Assembly (NCBI GenBank): GCA_016191395.1 | Contig: JACPOS010000002.1 | Span: forward strand, 1 to 64,000 | DNA: 64,000 nucleotides | Direction of reading: 5' to 3' | Origin: Chloroflexota bacterium | GTDB lineage: Bacteria; Chloroflexota; Limnocylindria; Limnocylindrales; CSP1-4 | Part shown: positions 40,901 to 48,626 of the stretch, piece by piece | Position numbering within the stretch: position 1 is the stretch's first letter | Layout: each line of letters begins with the position of its first letter | Notes under the pieces: generated by a model | The model's input: the letters and a program-made list of their open reading frames with translations, nothing else | What the model was told of the DNA's origin: nothing | Database searches by the model: none | Made by a program: the position numbers and the translations under genes

Positions 40901-42573
40901 TCCTCGTCGAGCTCGCCGACGCGGCGCCCCGGCGTGCCAGTCTCCCCGGCGAGGAAGACGCCGAAGAGGCCGCGATCCGGGATCGTGCCGCCGCTGGTCA
41001 CCGCGACGACCCGCGCGTCGCGCCGGCCCTCGACGACGTCCGTGACGCGGTCCCAGACGACCCGCGCCTTCAGCTCCGCGAACTCGTCCGACGGATACGC
41101 GCCCGCGAGCATGCCGAGCACGGCTTCCAGGGCCTCGCGCGAGAGGGTCTCGAACGGTGCCGCACGAGTAACGGTCTCCAGCAGCTCCGCGACCGTCCAG
41201 CGATCCATCACCGCCATCGCGACGAGCTGCTGCGCGAGCACGTCCAGCGGGTTGCGCGGCATGACCGTCGTCTCGATCGCGCCGTCGTGCATCCGCCTGA
41301 CGACCACCGCGGCCTCCAGCAGGTCGCCCCGGAACTTGGGGAAGAGCACGCCCTTCGACGGCTCACCCACCTGGTGCCCGGCACGGCCAACGCGCTGGAG
41401 TCCGGAGGCGACGCTCGTGGGCGATTCGACGAGGACCACGAGATCCACGGCGCCCATGTCGATGCCCAGCTCCAGGGACGACGTGGCGACGAGTGCCGGC
41501 ACGCGCCCTGCCTTCAGGTCCTCCTCGATCTGGAGGCGCTGCTCGCGCGCAATGGAGCCGTGGTGCGCGCGCACGAGCTCCTCGCCGGCCAGCTCGTTCA
41601 GGCGCTGCGCCAGCCGCTCGGCGAGCCGGCGCGAGTTGGTGAACACGATCGTGCTGCGATGCGCCCGGATGAGCTCCAGCAGGCGCGGGTGGATGGCGGG
41701 CCAGATGCTGTTCCGGAGGTCGCCGCGACCGACGGCGCCACCCGGCTGCTCGTCCGGCGGGAGCACCTCGCCGAGCCGGGACATGTCCTCGACAGGGACG
41801 ATGACCTCCAGCTGGAGCGCCTTGCGACTGCCCGCATCGACGATCCGCACCTCGCGGCCGGGGCCCGTCCCGCCGAGGAACCGTGCGATCGTCTCCAGGG
41901 GGCGCTGCGTCGCGGACAGGCCGATGCGCTGCATCGGCGGTGCGTCAGACGGACGCAGACGCTCCAGTCGCTCCAGCGAGAGGGCCAGATGCGCCCCGCG
42001 CTTGGTGCCCGCGATCGCGTGGACCTCGTCGACGATGACGGTCTCGACGCCGCGCAGCGTCTCGCGTGCCGCGCTAGTCAGCAGCAGGTACAGGCTCTCG
42101 GGCGTCGTGACCAGGATGTCCGGCGGCCGCTTGGCGAGCTCCCGGCGCTGCTCCTGCGGCGTGTCCCCGGTTCGCCCGGCGATCGAGATCCGAGGCTCCG
42201 GCTGGCGCAGGCGCCGCGCCGCGAGACCGATCCCGTGGAGCGGGGCACGCAGGTTGCGTTCCACGTCATAGGTGAGCGCCTTCAGCGGCGAGACGTACAG
42301 GACGCGAACGCTGCCCGGGGCGGCCTTCGACGGTACCGGCGATGGGTTCCGCGCCAACCGGTCCAGGCACCACAGGAACGCGGCAAGGGTCTTGCCGCTG
42401 CCAGTGGGCGCGTGGATCAGCGTGTTGCGTCCGGTCGAGATGGATGCCCAGCCGCCGACCTGCGCAGGCGTTGGCGCCTCGAACGCGGATTCGAACCAGG
42501 CCCGCACGGCGGGCGAGAACGGCGCGAGCGGATCGCTCGCGGGGGACGCGGCGGGGCGACTGGTCGCGCTCAC
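37942..42573 (-). CDS. lhr: ATP-dependent helicase Lhr
   Basis: 1543-residue superfamily 2 helicase, the full length of Lhr proteins, which translocate 3' to 5' and are linked to DNA repair. Walker A is HAPTGSGKT (residues 54-62), the Walker B box is VDEVHAIAGTKRGAHLALSL, and motif VI lies in GLQRVGRAGHQVG. The long C-terminal Lhr-specific region (about residues 880-1540) is intact. GTG start at 42573, 9 nt after TAGACT. First gene of lhr-nei-amidotransferase. Lhr-nei adjacency also occurs in actinobacteria. Confidence 0.94.
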   Translation of the reverse strand: MSATSRPAASPASDPLAPFSPAVRAWFESAFEAPTPAQVGGWASISTGRNTLIHAPTGSGKTLAAFLWCLDRLARNPSPVPSKAAPGSVRVLYVSPLKALTYDVERNLRAPLHGIGLAARRLRQPEPRISIAGRTGDTPQEQRRELAKRPPDILVTTPESLYLLLTSAARETLRGVETVIVDEVHAIAGTKRGAHLALSLERLERLRPSDAPPMQRIGLSATQRPLETIARFLGGTGPGREVRIVDAGSRKALQLEVIVPVEDMSRLGEVLPPDEQPGGAVGRGDLRNSIWPAIHPRLLELIRAHRSTIVFTNSRRLAERLAQRLNELAGEELVRAHHGSIAREQRLQIEEDLKAGRVPALVATSSLELGIDMGAVDLVVLVESPTSVASGLQRVGRAGHQVGEPSKGVLFPKFRGDLLEAAVVVRRMHDGAIETTVMPRNPLDVLAQQLVAMAVMDRWTVAELLETVTRAAPFETLSREALEAVLGMLAGAYPSDEFAELKARVVWDRVTDVVEGRRDARVVAVTSGGTIPDRGLFGVFLAGETGTPGRRVGELDEEMVYELRAGMHGDVVVLGASSWRVLDITPDRVIVEPAPGVPGKLPFWKGDSVGRPVELGRAIGAFLREAEPELARGERGHRSLTKRLRSEHDLDELAANNLVAYLDEEREVAGALPTDRRLVVERFRDELGDWRLVILSPFGGRVHAPLTLAIEARLRERLGIEAQTIWSDDGIAVRLPEGEGDGDSRRLAEIEALLFPAPDEIEDLVVEAVGGSALFASRFRENAGRALLLPRRRPGARTPLWQQRQRAADLLQVASRYGSFPILVETYRECLSDVFDLDALREVLGGIERREIAIHGVETVKASPFASSLLFDYVAAYMYEGDAPLAERRAGALALDRDLLRELLGQEELRELLDPEALADLELTLQSLSDDRRADTLEHLHDLLRRVGDLTTAEAAARVEGGVAAAEPWLGELEATRRAVSMRIGGDDRWVAIEDAGRYRDGVGASPPRGVPEAFLVRVTGALDSLLARWARSHGPFLATDPASRWGLPLGVVEDALARLAAAGTILRGEFRPSGTEREWCDPEVLRMLRRRSLARLRREVEPVDPETLGRFLPAWQGVAPVGANPAPLRGSAALERLAEVVDQLSGVPIPASVLERDVLPARIPGYQPRLLDELGALGEVAWVGHGSLGRDDGRVVLHRPGRELLLPGQVTDAGPRPDSPLHEAIREHLRTRGASFFRAVQAAAGRSGSAEREVLDALWDLVWAGEVTNDTFAPLRALRWKRPARSTAPRAPRPGRLTSLGPPEAAGRWSLVGSGIWEASAPPASPTERLHQLALALLDRHGVLVREAVMAEGLEGGFSAIYPMLRALEEAGRIRRGYFVAGLGAAQFALAGALDRLRTVREQTSATGDAPDVHLLAAADPANPYGAAVPWPRRGEGDRRPFQRAAGASVVLVDGLAALYLDRGGSSLQTLPAFDDAAVATAALGALKGLLADGSRRELVVSRVDGEPVGRSPWYQALLNAGFIQGYRGVVMRKERVSAMIA

Positions 42574-42582
42574 GGGTCCGAA

Positions 42583-42588
42583 AGTCTA
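42583..42588 (-). promoter_or_regulatory. Predicted -10 box of the lhr operon
   Basis: TAGACT on the minus strand, 9 nt before the lhr GTG. Same hexamer as at hppA. Leaderless class. Confidence 0.5.
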
Positions 42589-42652
42589 CTCCGCCCGCTC
42601 GCTTTCGATCAGATGTTCGATGCCATCTGTGGGCCGCAGGTCCCGACGCGAT

Positions 42653-42827
42653 GGTGCCAACCGGCCCTTCGGGGGCCTTGCGCACCGGGCGATGCTGTGC
42701 GCAACCGGAGCCCGTTGCGGGTGAAGGGACCCGCTGACGCGCCGATCGTCCGGCAGGAAGGTTGGTCTGCACCGACACCGGCCTCCCTCGCTCCACCGAT
42801 CGCCCGGGCTTCGGCCCGGGCGATCGG
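42653..42827 (+). ncRNA. Candidate structured RNA ending in a strong hairpin
   Basis: The 270-bp gap between lhr and the deacetylase gene has no ORF I can support but is rich in nested pairing. GGTGCCAACC (42653-42662) can pair with GGTTGG...CACC (42760-42773), enclosing stems such as GGCCC-TTCG-GGGCC, GCGCA...TGCGC and GCGGGT...ACCCGC. About 20 nt later a perfect 14-bp stem with a TTCG loop (42796-42827) is followed by CTTTCC, terminator-like on the plus strand. It could instead be only the terminator of the minus-strand deacetylase gene. No known RNA family was recognised. Confidence 0.3.
42796..42827. terminator. Perfect 14-bp TTCG hairpin downstream of the deacetylase gene
   Basis: CCGATCGCCCGGGC, loop TTCG, then the exact complement. 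It lies 17 nt past the stop codon of the minus-strand deacetylase-like gene and can end its transcription. On the plus strand it is followed by CTTTCC. Confidence 0.65.
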
Positions 42828-42843
42828 CTTTCCGCCGCGTGCC

Positions 42844-44004
42844 TTACTGCTTCGGCAGCAGGCCGAGCGCCTGCTCCAGGACGGCCACAGCAGACGCGAT
42901 CGCGCGGTCGTCGAGCCGGTCGTCGAGCACGCTGCGCGGCACGCCCGCATTCGGCTCGTCCTCGAAGGTCGTTGGGATCGGCGCCTGGCCGTAGTGCTCG
43001 GCACCGGCGGCCCATCGGTCGCGCCAGGCTTCCGGGATCGAGGCCGGGACTTCGCGGTGCGCCGCCGCGAGCCACACCAGCGACCAGGTCCGCGGCACGA
43101 CGCGGTACACGTCGTACCCGCCACCGCCGGTCGACAGCCAGCGGCCACCCGCGTGTCTGTGCGCGAGCCTGTCGATGAGGCGCGCGGCGGCGCCCATCGC
43201 GGTCGTCGTGATCCGGAGATGTGCCAGCGGATCGAAGGCGTGGGCATCCGCGCCGTGCTGCGACACGATCACCTCCGGCCTGAACTGGTCGGCGAGCTCG
43301 GGGAGGACCAGCTCCAGCGTCGCGAGCCAGCCGCGCTCGCCCGTGCCCGCGTCGAGGGGCAGGTTGACCTTCGTCCCGAGCGCCGCCGCCCCGCCGACCT
43401 CGTCCGCGAACCCGGTGCCGGGGAACAGCGTTCGTCCTGACTCGTGGATCGAGAAGGTGAGCACGCCCGGGTCGGCCCAATGGATCGCCTGGACACCGTC
43501 GCCATGGTGGACGTCGAGGTCCACGTACATCACCCGCAGGCCATCCCGCCGAGCCCGGGCGATCGCGAGCGCCGGGTCGTCGTAGATGCAGAAGCCCGAT
43601 GCTCGCGCCGGCATCGCGTGGTGCAGTCCCCCGCCGGGATGGAACGCGTGGAGGACTTCGCCGCGCAGGATCGCCTCCATCGCCCGCAGCGAGCCGCCGG
43701 CGACGGCCGCCGAGGCCTCGTGCATGCCTGCGAACGGTGGCGTGTCGCCCGGCCCGATCCCGGCCCGGTGGTCGGCGAACGGCTGGCGCGAGAACGCTTT
43801 GACCACCTCGACGTACCGAGCCTCGTGGATCCATTCGAGCTCGTCGTCGGTCGCGGGCTCGGGAGCGAGATTCGGCACTGCCCCGAGCGCCTCCAGGAGC
43901 GAGACGCCTGTCCCGAACCGGCGCGGGGTCAGCGGGTGCGCCGGCCCAAAGTCGTACGCCGTGGAGCGCGGCCCGTACACCAGCAGCGGGAGGTCGGTGA
44001 CCAC
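42844..44004 (-). CDS. Histone deacetylase family protein (AcuC-like)
   Basis: 386-residue zinc deacetylase-fold protein. The catalytic histidine pair is in FHPGGGLHHAMP, zinc ligands in YVDLDVHHGDGVQ, and the tyrosine loop in STGGGGYDVYRV. Bacterial members deacetylate acetyl-CoA synthetase (AcuC) or polyamines. The C-terminal region (WAAGAEHYGQAPIPTTFED) is of the AcuC type. GTG start at 44004, 7 nt after TATCGT; a longer upstream frame would overlap tatA. It is divergent from tatA. Confidence 0.88.
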   Translation of the reverse strand: MVTDLPLLVYGPRSTAYDFGPAHPLTPRRFGTGVSLLEALGAVPNLAPEPATDDELEWIHEARYVEVVKAFSRQPFADHRAGIGPGDTPPFAGMHEASAAVAGGSLRAMEAILRGEVLHAFHPGGGLHHAMPARASGFCIYDDPALAIARARRDGLRVMYVDLDVHHGDGVQAIHWADPGVLTFSIHESGRTLFPGTGFADEVGGAAALGTKVNLPLDAGTGERGWLATLELVLPELADQFRPEVIVSQHGADAHAFDPLAHLRITTTAMGAAARLIDRLAHRHAGGRWLSTGGGGYDVYRVVPRTWSLVWLAAAHREVPASIPEAWRDRWAAGAEHYGQAPIPTTFEDEPNAGVPRSVLDDRLDDRAIASAVAVLEQALGLLPKQ

Positions 44005-44011
44005 GTCCGGC

Positions 44012-44039
44012 ACGATAGCCCGTCCGCGGGGCGTACCAT
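44012..44039. promoter_or_regulatory. Divergent promoter pair, deacetylase (minus) and tatA (plus)
   Basis: TATCGT on the minus strand (44012-44017) and TACCAT on the plus strand (44034-44039) each lie 7 nt from a GTG start. Start codons are 43 bp apart, the same spacing as at M20/Mur ligase and close to tag/panC. Confidence 0.55.
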
Positions 44040-44046
44040 CCGGTGC

Positions 44047-44229
44047 GTGAGTGACCTGCTTCTCGTCCTGATCGTGGTCCTGATCATCGTCGTGATCATG
44101 CGGGGCCCCAAGACGATCCCCGAGATCGGGAGGATGTTCGGCCGCGGCGTCCGCGAGGCCCGCATCGAGGCATCCAGGCTCCGCTCCACCGACGAGCAAC
44201 CGAAGGACGGCGCCGCACCCGGCGGCTGA
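44047..44229 (+). CDS. tatA: Sec-independent translocase protein TatA
   Basis: 60-residue protein with one N-terminal membrane helix (LLLVLIVVLIIVVIM), then the hinge RGPKTIPEIGRMFGRGVRE that begins the amphipathic helix, and a charged tail. This is the TatA/B architecture that forms the twin-arginine export pore. The F-G motif at the hinge of typical TatA is replaced by R-G-P. tatC is not in the window. GTG start at 44047. It converges with the DUF255 gene, 23 bp apart. Confidence 0.85.
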   Translation: MSDLLLVLIVVLIIVVIMRGPKTIPEIGRMFGRGVREARIEASRLRSTDEQPKDGAAPGG

Positions 44230-44252
44230 ATTCCGCCTCGGCCGCGCCCGTC

Positions 44253-46352
44253 CTAGGCGAGGGTGGTCGCTTCGGCGAGCTGGTCGCGCAGGGCCTCAGG
44301 GTCGGTGACGGGCATGCGACATGCGAAGTCGCGGCAGATGTATGCCGTGGGCCGGTCGTCGACCCGCACGCGTCCTTCGAGCAGCGGGATCGCGGAGCTC
44401 GCGTCTACGTCGCGCTTGAGGGCGACGACGCGGTTCGGCTCGTACCCGCCGGAGGCGATCACGAGCAGGGCGCGCGTGGCCTCGTCACTCGGGTCGCCGA
44501 CGATCGCGATCTCGGCCACGGGCGCGACCGTGAAGTCAGCCGCCTGCAGCCACATTGCGAACGCGGTCGGGTAGCGGGTCGTGTAGGCGGTGACCGTGGC
44601 GAGCGCACGCTCGGCAGCCGCTCGGTAGCGAGCCTCGCCCGTGAACGCCGCCAGCCGGAGCAGGACGATGGTCGCCACGGCGCCGCCCGACGGCGTCGCG
44701 TTGTCCTGGATGTCCTTCGGCCGCGTGATGAGGCGCTCGTGGTCCGAGGCAGTGTCGAAGAAGCCCCCGTCGGGATCGGTGAACCGTTCGAGGATCGCAT
44801 CCGCGAGCGAGCGTGCCGTCGTGAACCAGCGCTCGTCGAACGTCGCCTCGTACAGGGCGAGCAGGCCCTCGGCGAGATTCGCGTAGTCCTCCAGGACGCC
44901 CTGCCCGGTCGATCGGCCGTCCTTCCATGATCGACCGAGTCGCCCGTCGGGCGATAGCAGGCCTCCCACGATCGCGTCGGCCGCGCGGATCGCGGCGGCG
45001 AGGTAGCGACGGGCGAGCCCATCCAGGCCGGCAATTCGAAGCAGCCGAGCCGCGTCCGCAAGCGCCCCGATCGTGAGGCCGTTCCATGCCGCGAGCGCCT
45101 TGTCGTCGCGGGCGGGCTGGGGGCGCCGGCGGCGTTGGAGCAGGAGGCGCTCCCGAGCGGCGCCCAGGCGCGAGTCCACCTCCGCAGGCGAGAGGCTGTA
45201 GAGCGTGGCGAGCTCCGCGGTGGGGCGGACCCGGGACAGGATCGCCCTGCCCTCCCAGTTGCCGCGCTCGGTGACCCCGTACGCCGTCGAGAACATGGCG
45301 GCGTCGTCGCCAAGGCCCTCGCGGATCTCCTCCGCGGTCCATGTGAACGTCGCTCCCTCGACGCCCTGCGTGTCCGCATCCTGGCTCGCCGCAAACGCAC
45401 CAGCATCGGTTGTCAGCTCGCGGAGGATGTACGTCAGCGTGCCCGTCGCGACATCCCGATAGCGCTCGTCGCCCGTGAACGCCCAGGCGTGCAGGTACAC
45501 CCGGGCAAGCTGCGCGTTGTCGTAGAGCATCTGCTCGAAGTGGGGCACGAGCCAGATCGCATCGGTGGCGTACCGATGGAACCCGCCGCCGAGCTGGTCG
45601 CGCAGCCCCCCATCGGCCATCCGGTCCAGGGTCCGCCGAGCCATCGGAAGGGCTCGCGGGTCGCGGGCCACCGCCCGCCGGAGCAGGAACTCGATCGTCA
45701 TCGGCTGCGGGAACTTGGGCGCGCCGCCCCAGCCGCCGTTCGTCGCATCGAAGCCCCGCTCGATCAGCCCGACGGCCGTGTCGAGCAGCGCCGGCGTCGG
45801 CGCCGCGCCACCGGCGGCGTTCCGCGATGCCGAGGCGATCTGGCCCACCAGCTGGGCCGCCGACTGCTCGAGGTCGGCGCGCTGCTCGCGCCAGGCCCGG
45901 TCGATGCCCTCGAGCAGCTGCCGGAAGCTCGGCAGCCCGTGCGCGGGTACCGGCGGGAAGTAGGTGCCGCCATAGAACGGCCGGCCGTCGGGCGTCAGGA
46001 AGACGGACATCGGCCAGCCGCCACCGCCGGTCAGCGTCTGCACGGCACTCATGTAGATCTGGTCCAGGTCCGGCCGCTCCTCGCGGTCCACCTTGATCGC
46101 AACGAACCGCGCGTTCAGGTACGTCGCGGTCGCCTCGTCCTCGAACGACTCGCGCTCCATCACGTGGCACCAGTGGCACGCCGCGTAGCCGATGGACAGG
46201 AAGATCGGCCGGTCCAGCAGCTTCGCGCGTGTCAGCGCGTCGGGGCCCCATGGGAACCAGTCGACGGGGTTGTTCGCGTGCTGGAGGAGGTACGGGCTGG
46301 TCTCGCCAGCCAGGCGGTTCGTGTGCTTCGGCGTCGGTGCGTCGGCGGCCAT
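44253..46352 (-). CDS. Thioredoxin domain protein, DUF255 (YyaL/SSP411 family)
   Basis: 699-residue protein. The N-terminal thioredoxin-like DUF255 domain (about residues 10-170) begins NRLAGETSPYLLQHANNPVD and carries the redox motif C59-H-W-C62. The remainder is an alpha-alpha toroid of the glycosidase-like or N-acylglucosamine epimerase-like type. The molecular function is unknown, though conserved from bacteria to mammals (spermatogenesis-associated SPATA20). The ATG at 46352 lies 6 nt after TACCCT (46359-46364), which argues against the very long upstream open frame. Confidence 0.9.
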   Translation of the reverse strand: MAADAPTPKHTNRLAGETSPYLLQHANNPVDWFPWGPDALTRAKLLDRPIFLSIGYAACHWCHVMERESFEDEATATYLNARFVAIKVDREERPDLDQIYMSAVQTLTGGGGWPMSVFLTPDGRPFYGGTYFPPVPAHGLPSFRQLLEGIDRAWREQRADLEQSAAQLVGQIASASRNAAGGAAPTPALLDTAVGLIERGFDATNGGWGGAPKFPQPMTIEFLLRRAVARDPRALPMARRTLDRMADGGLRDQLGGGFHRYATDAIWLVPHFEQMLYDNAQLARVYLHAWAFTGDERYRDVATGTLTYILRELTTDAGAFAASQDADTQGVEGATFTWTAEEIREGLGDDAAMFSTAYGVTERGNWEGRAILSRVRPTAELATLYSLSPAEVDSRLGAARERLLLQRRRRPQPARDDKALAAWNGLTIGALADAARLLRIAGLDGLARRYLAAAIRAADAIVGGLLSPDGRLGRSWKDGRSTGQGVLEDYANLAEGLLALYEATFDERWFTTARSLADAILERFTDPDGGFFDTASDHERLITRPKDIQDNATPSGGAVATIVLLRLAAFTGEARYRAAAERALATVTAYTTRYPTAFAMWLQAADFTVAPVAEIAIVGDPSDEATRALLVIASGGYEPNRVVALKRDVDASSAIPLLEGRVRVDDRPTAYICRDFACRMPVTDPEALRDQLAEATTLA

Positions 46353-46364
46353 CGGATCAGGGTA

Positions 46365-46690
46365 GTCGCGTCGCGTCGTTCCACGCGTGAGCAGGACCGG
46401 GGGCCGGTCCGTGGTCGTTGCCGGGAGCGCTCCTCTTCCCGAGCCCGTCGGTGAGGGCGACTGGAATCGGCGATCAGATCGACATCTGGTCGGCCTGGGC
46501 GACCGGCACGACCGGATCTGGCCCCCCCAGACGGCCAGACGACACAACACTGTCGACAGGGTCGCCCCGAGCGACCGTCGCGACCGCGCGTCGCCGAAAC
46601 CAGTCGGTGCGAACGACGAGCTGAATGCGAACGATCCCATCGAACGGGACGCGGGCGGCTGTCCTGGCAGACGGGACCCGGAGGTCGGGC
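46365..46690. other. Gap of about 330 bp without a supported gene
   Basis: Between the divergent DUF255 and C39-like genes. Open frames here are extensions or shadows without start signals. The sequence contains a CCCCCCC tract near 46520 and short inverted repeats, but no recognisable tRNA, riboswitch or mobile element. It holds the promoters of both neighbours at its ends. Confidence 0.5.
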
Positions 46691-46696
46691 TACGCT
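46691..46696 (+). promoter_or_regulatory. Predicted -10 box of the C39-like gene
   Basis: TACGCT, 7 nt before the ATG at 46704, without a ribosome site. Leaderless class. Confidence 0.4.
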
Positions 46697-46703
46697 CGTC
46701 GCC

Positions 46704-47345
46704 ATGCCGTCCAACGCGGTGCCGGGGTTCCTGCCGTCTCGGTTCGGCTTTCGATTCGCGAATCGGTGGCCATCGAATCCAGCGCGCCGGTTCGGGATCG
46801 GGCGGCTCAGCATCCCGATCGGCGACACGGCCCGCGGCCTGTGCGGGGGGATGGCCTTCGCCGCCCGCGACAGGTTCCAGCGCGGCGAGGATGCGCCGGC
46901 GGACATCGCGCCTCCGGCGCCCGGCGAGGGGTTGTTCAAGGAGATCGTGGACCGGCAGTTCGACTCGTTCGGGCGCCTGTTCGTCGTGCCGCTGCGGTTC
47001 TGGCTCGCGGTTGCAGGCAGCCAGGCGCGGCGCGATCGCGGGACGGTTCGCGATGCCTGGCCCGCGATCAAGGCCGCTGTCGACAACGGTGAGCCACCGA
47101 TGGTGGGGCTCGTGCGCCTCGCCAGCTGGAACCCGCTTGCGGTGAGGCTGGGGCATCAGGTGGTCGCGTTCCGCTACGACGAGTCGGCGACCGGTATCAC
47201 CATCTGGATCTACGACCCGAACCACCCGGGCGACGATGACGTCCGGCTGACCGTCGAGCGGCGCGCCGACGGGACGTTCGCGATGGGTCAGTCGACCGGC
47301 GAAGCCCTCATCGGCCTGCTGTCGCTGCCGTTCCGACGGGCGTGA
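46704..47345 (+). CDS. Possible C39-like cysteine-peptidase-fold protein
   Basis: 213-residue protein. GLCGGMAFAARDRF looks like the active-site cysteine helix of papain-like peptidases, GHQVVAFRYDE supplies a histidine strand, and IWIYDPNHPGDDD an Asp/Asn in the following strand. Together these give a plausible Cys-His-Asp/Asn set at about residues 47, 151 and 171. No signal peptide is obvious. The family was not recognised with certainty, and the protein could be an inactive relative. It is convergent with the MFS gene, whose C-terminus lies inside its last 38 bases. Confidence 0.55.
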   Translation: MPSNAVPGFLPSRFGFRFANRWPSNPARRFGIGRLSIPIGDTARGLCGGMAFAARDRFQRGEDAPADIAPPAPGEGLFKEIVDRQFDSFGRLFVVPLRFWLAVAGSQARRDRGTVRDAWPAIKAAVDNGEPPMVGLVRLASWNPLAVRLGHQVVAFRYDESATGITIWIYDPNHPGDDDVRLTVERRADGTFAMGQSTGEALIGLLSLPFRRA

Positions 47346-48588
47346 CCGGCTTCGTGGGCCGCATCGTGCGGCCGCGGAGCAACGTGATGGCGCCGAGGCC
47401 GGTGAGCAGGCTCGCGGCCCCACCCAGCCCGATGGCGATGGCCGCCCCGAAGCTGGACGCGATGGCGCCGGACACGAGCCCGCCGACCGGCGTGGAGCCC
47501 GCGAACACGGTCGTATAGACGCTCAGCACGCGGCCGCGCAGCTGATCGGGCACGTTCAGCTGGATCACGGTGTTCGCGGTCGCCGCCATGCCGATGCCGC
47601 CGACGCCGGCAAGGAACATGGACACGAGGGCGACGGCGAACGACCCCGAGAGGCTCATGACCACGAGGGCCGCGCCCAGCGTCGCTGCGCCCAGCCCGAT
47701 CACGATGGGCTGCGTCCGGCCGGAGAACGCGATCGTGAGCGCCGAGATGATGGAGCCGACACCGGTGGCCGCCATCAGGAACCCATACCCGGTCGCGTCC
47801 GAGTGCAGCACCGTCTTCACCAGCGGCGGGATGACCACCGTGAAGTTCATGCCGAACGTGGAGACCAGGCCGATCACCGCGGTCGCGATGAGGACGACCT
47901 TGGTTCGCCGGACGTAGCTGAGACCCTCCCGCAGGTGGACGACGGCGGCGGCGACGGACTCCGGCCGGGCAATGCCCGGACGCACGTGGAGGTCGGGCTC
48001 GCGCATGGCCAGCAACGCCACGATCACCGCGAGGTACGACAGGGCATCGAGCAGGAACGCCGGGCCAACCCCGAACACTCCGATCGTCAGGCCGGCCACC
48101 GCCGGGCCGATCACGCGGGCGCCGTTGAACATCGCCGAGTTGAGCGCCACGGCGTTGCTGATGTCCTCGCGCCCCACCATCTCCACGACGAACGCCTGCC
48201 GGGTAGGCATGTCGATGGCGTTCCGGCAGCCCAGCAGGAACGCGATGACGAGCACGTGCCAGACCTGCACCGCGTTCGAGAAGACGAGGGCCGACATGAT
48301 CAGCCCGAGGACCATCGCGAAGCCCTGCGTCGCGACGAGCGTGCGGCGCTTGGGCAGCGAATCCGCGATCAGCCCGCCGAACAGGCCCAGCACGAGCACC
48401 GGCGCGAACTGCACCGCGGCGACAACGCCGAGATCGAACGGATCCCCGGTCAGCTGGAGCACGAGCCAGCCCTGGGCGACGGTCATCATCCACGTCCCGA
48501 TGAGCGAGACGAGCTGGCCGCTGTAGAAGAGGCGGTAGTTCCGGTGGCGCAGCGCGCGCCAGCCCTGGAATCCCGCGATTCGGTTCAT
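47308..48588 (-). CDS. MFS exporter (EntS/MFS_3-like)
   Basis: 426-residue transporter with about 12 membrane segments. The N-terminus FQGWRALRHRNYRLFYSGQL and the segment MMTVAQGWLVLQLTGDPF are typical of enterobactin-exporter-like MFS proteins; GLIADSLPKRRTLVATQG is the MFS loop. Start is ATG at 48588, 7 nt after TAACCT. Its 3' end overlaps the convergent C39-like gene by 38 bp. Substrate unknown. Confidence 0.82.
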   Translation of the reverse strand: MNRIAGFQGWRALRHRNYRLFYSGQLVSLIGTWMMTVAQGWLVLQLTGDPFDLGVVAAVQFAPVLVLGLFGGLIADSLPKRRTLVATQGFAMVLGLIMSALVFSNAVQVWHVLVIAFLLGCRNAIDMPTRQAFVVEMVGREDISNAVALNSAMFNGARVIGPAVAGLTIGVFGVGPAFLLDALSYLAVIVALLAMREPDLHVRPGIARPESVAAAVVHLREGLSYVRRTKVVLIATAVIGLVSTFGMNFTVVIPPLVKTVLHSDATGYGFLMAATGVGSIISALTIAFSGRTQPIVIGLGAATLGAALVVMSLSGSFAVALVSMFLAGVGGIGMAATANTVIQLNVPDQLRGRVLSVYTTVFAGSTPVGGLVSGAIASSFGAAIAIGLGGAASLLTGLGAITLLRGRTMRPTKPVTPVGTAATAGR

Positions 48589-48595
48589 CGCCCGC

Positions 48596-48619
48596 AGGTT
48601 AAGCGGATCGCCGTACGAT
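48596..48619. promoter_or_regulatory. Divergent promoter pair, MFS exporter (minus) and LLM protein (plus)
   Basis: TAACCT on the minus strand (48596-48601) and TACGAT on the plus strand (48614-48619), each 7 nt from its ATG. Start codons are 39 bp apart, the tightest of the back-to-back pairs. Confidence 0.55.
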
Positions 48620-48626
48620 GCCCGCC

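Noticed and set aside
37950-42271. Overlapping frames on both strands inside lhr
   Set aside because: The lhr frame has all helicase motifs along 1543 residues. The others are Arg/Ser/Pro-rich shadows.
40630-43440. Plus-strand open frame of 936 codons opposite lhr
   Set aside because: Antisense shadow of the helicase, extending over the non-coding gap only because stop codons are rare at this GC content.
46353-47423. N-terminal extension of the DUF255 protein to 1056 residues
   Set aside because: A TACCCT box 6 nt before the ATG at 46352, and the divergent C39-like gene within the extension, argue against it.
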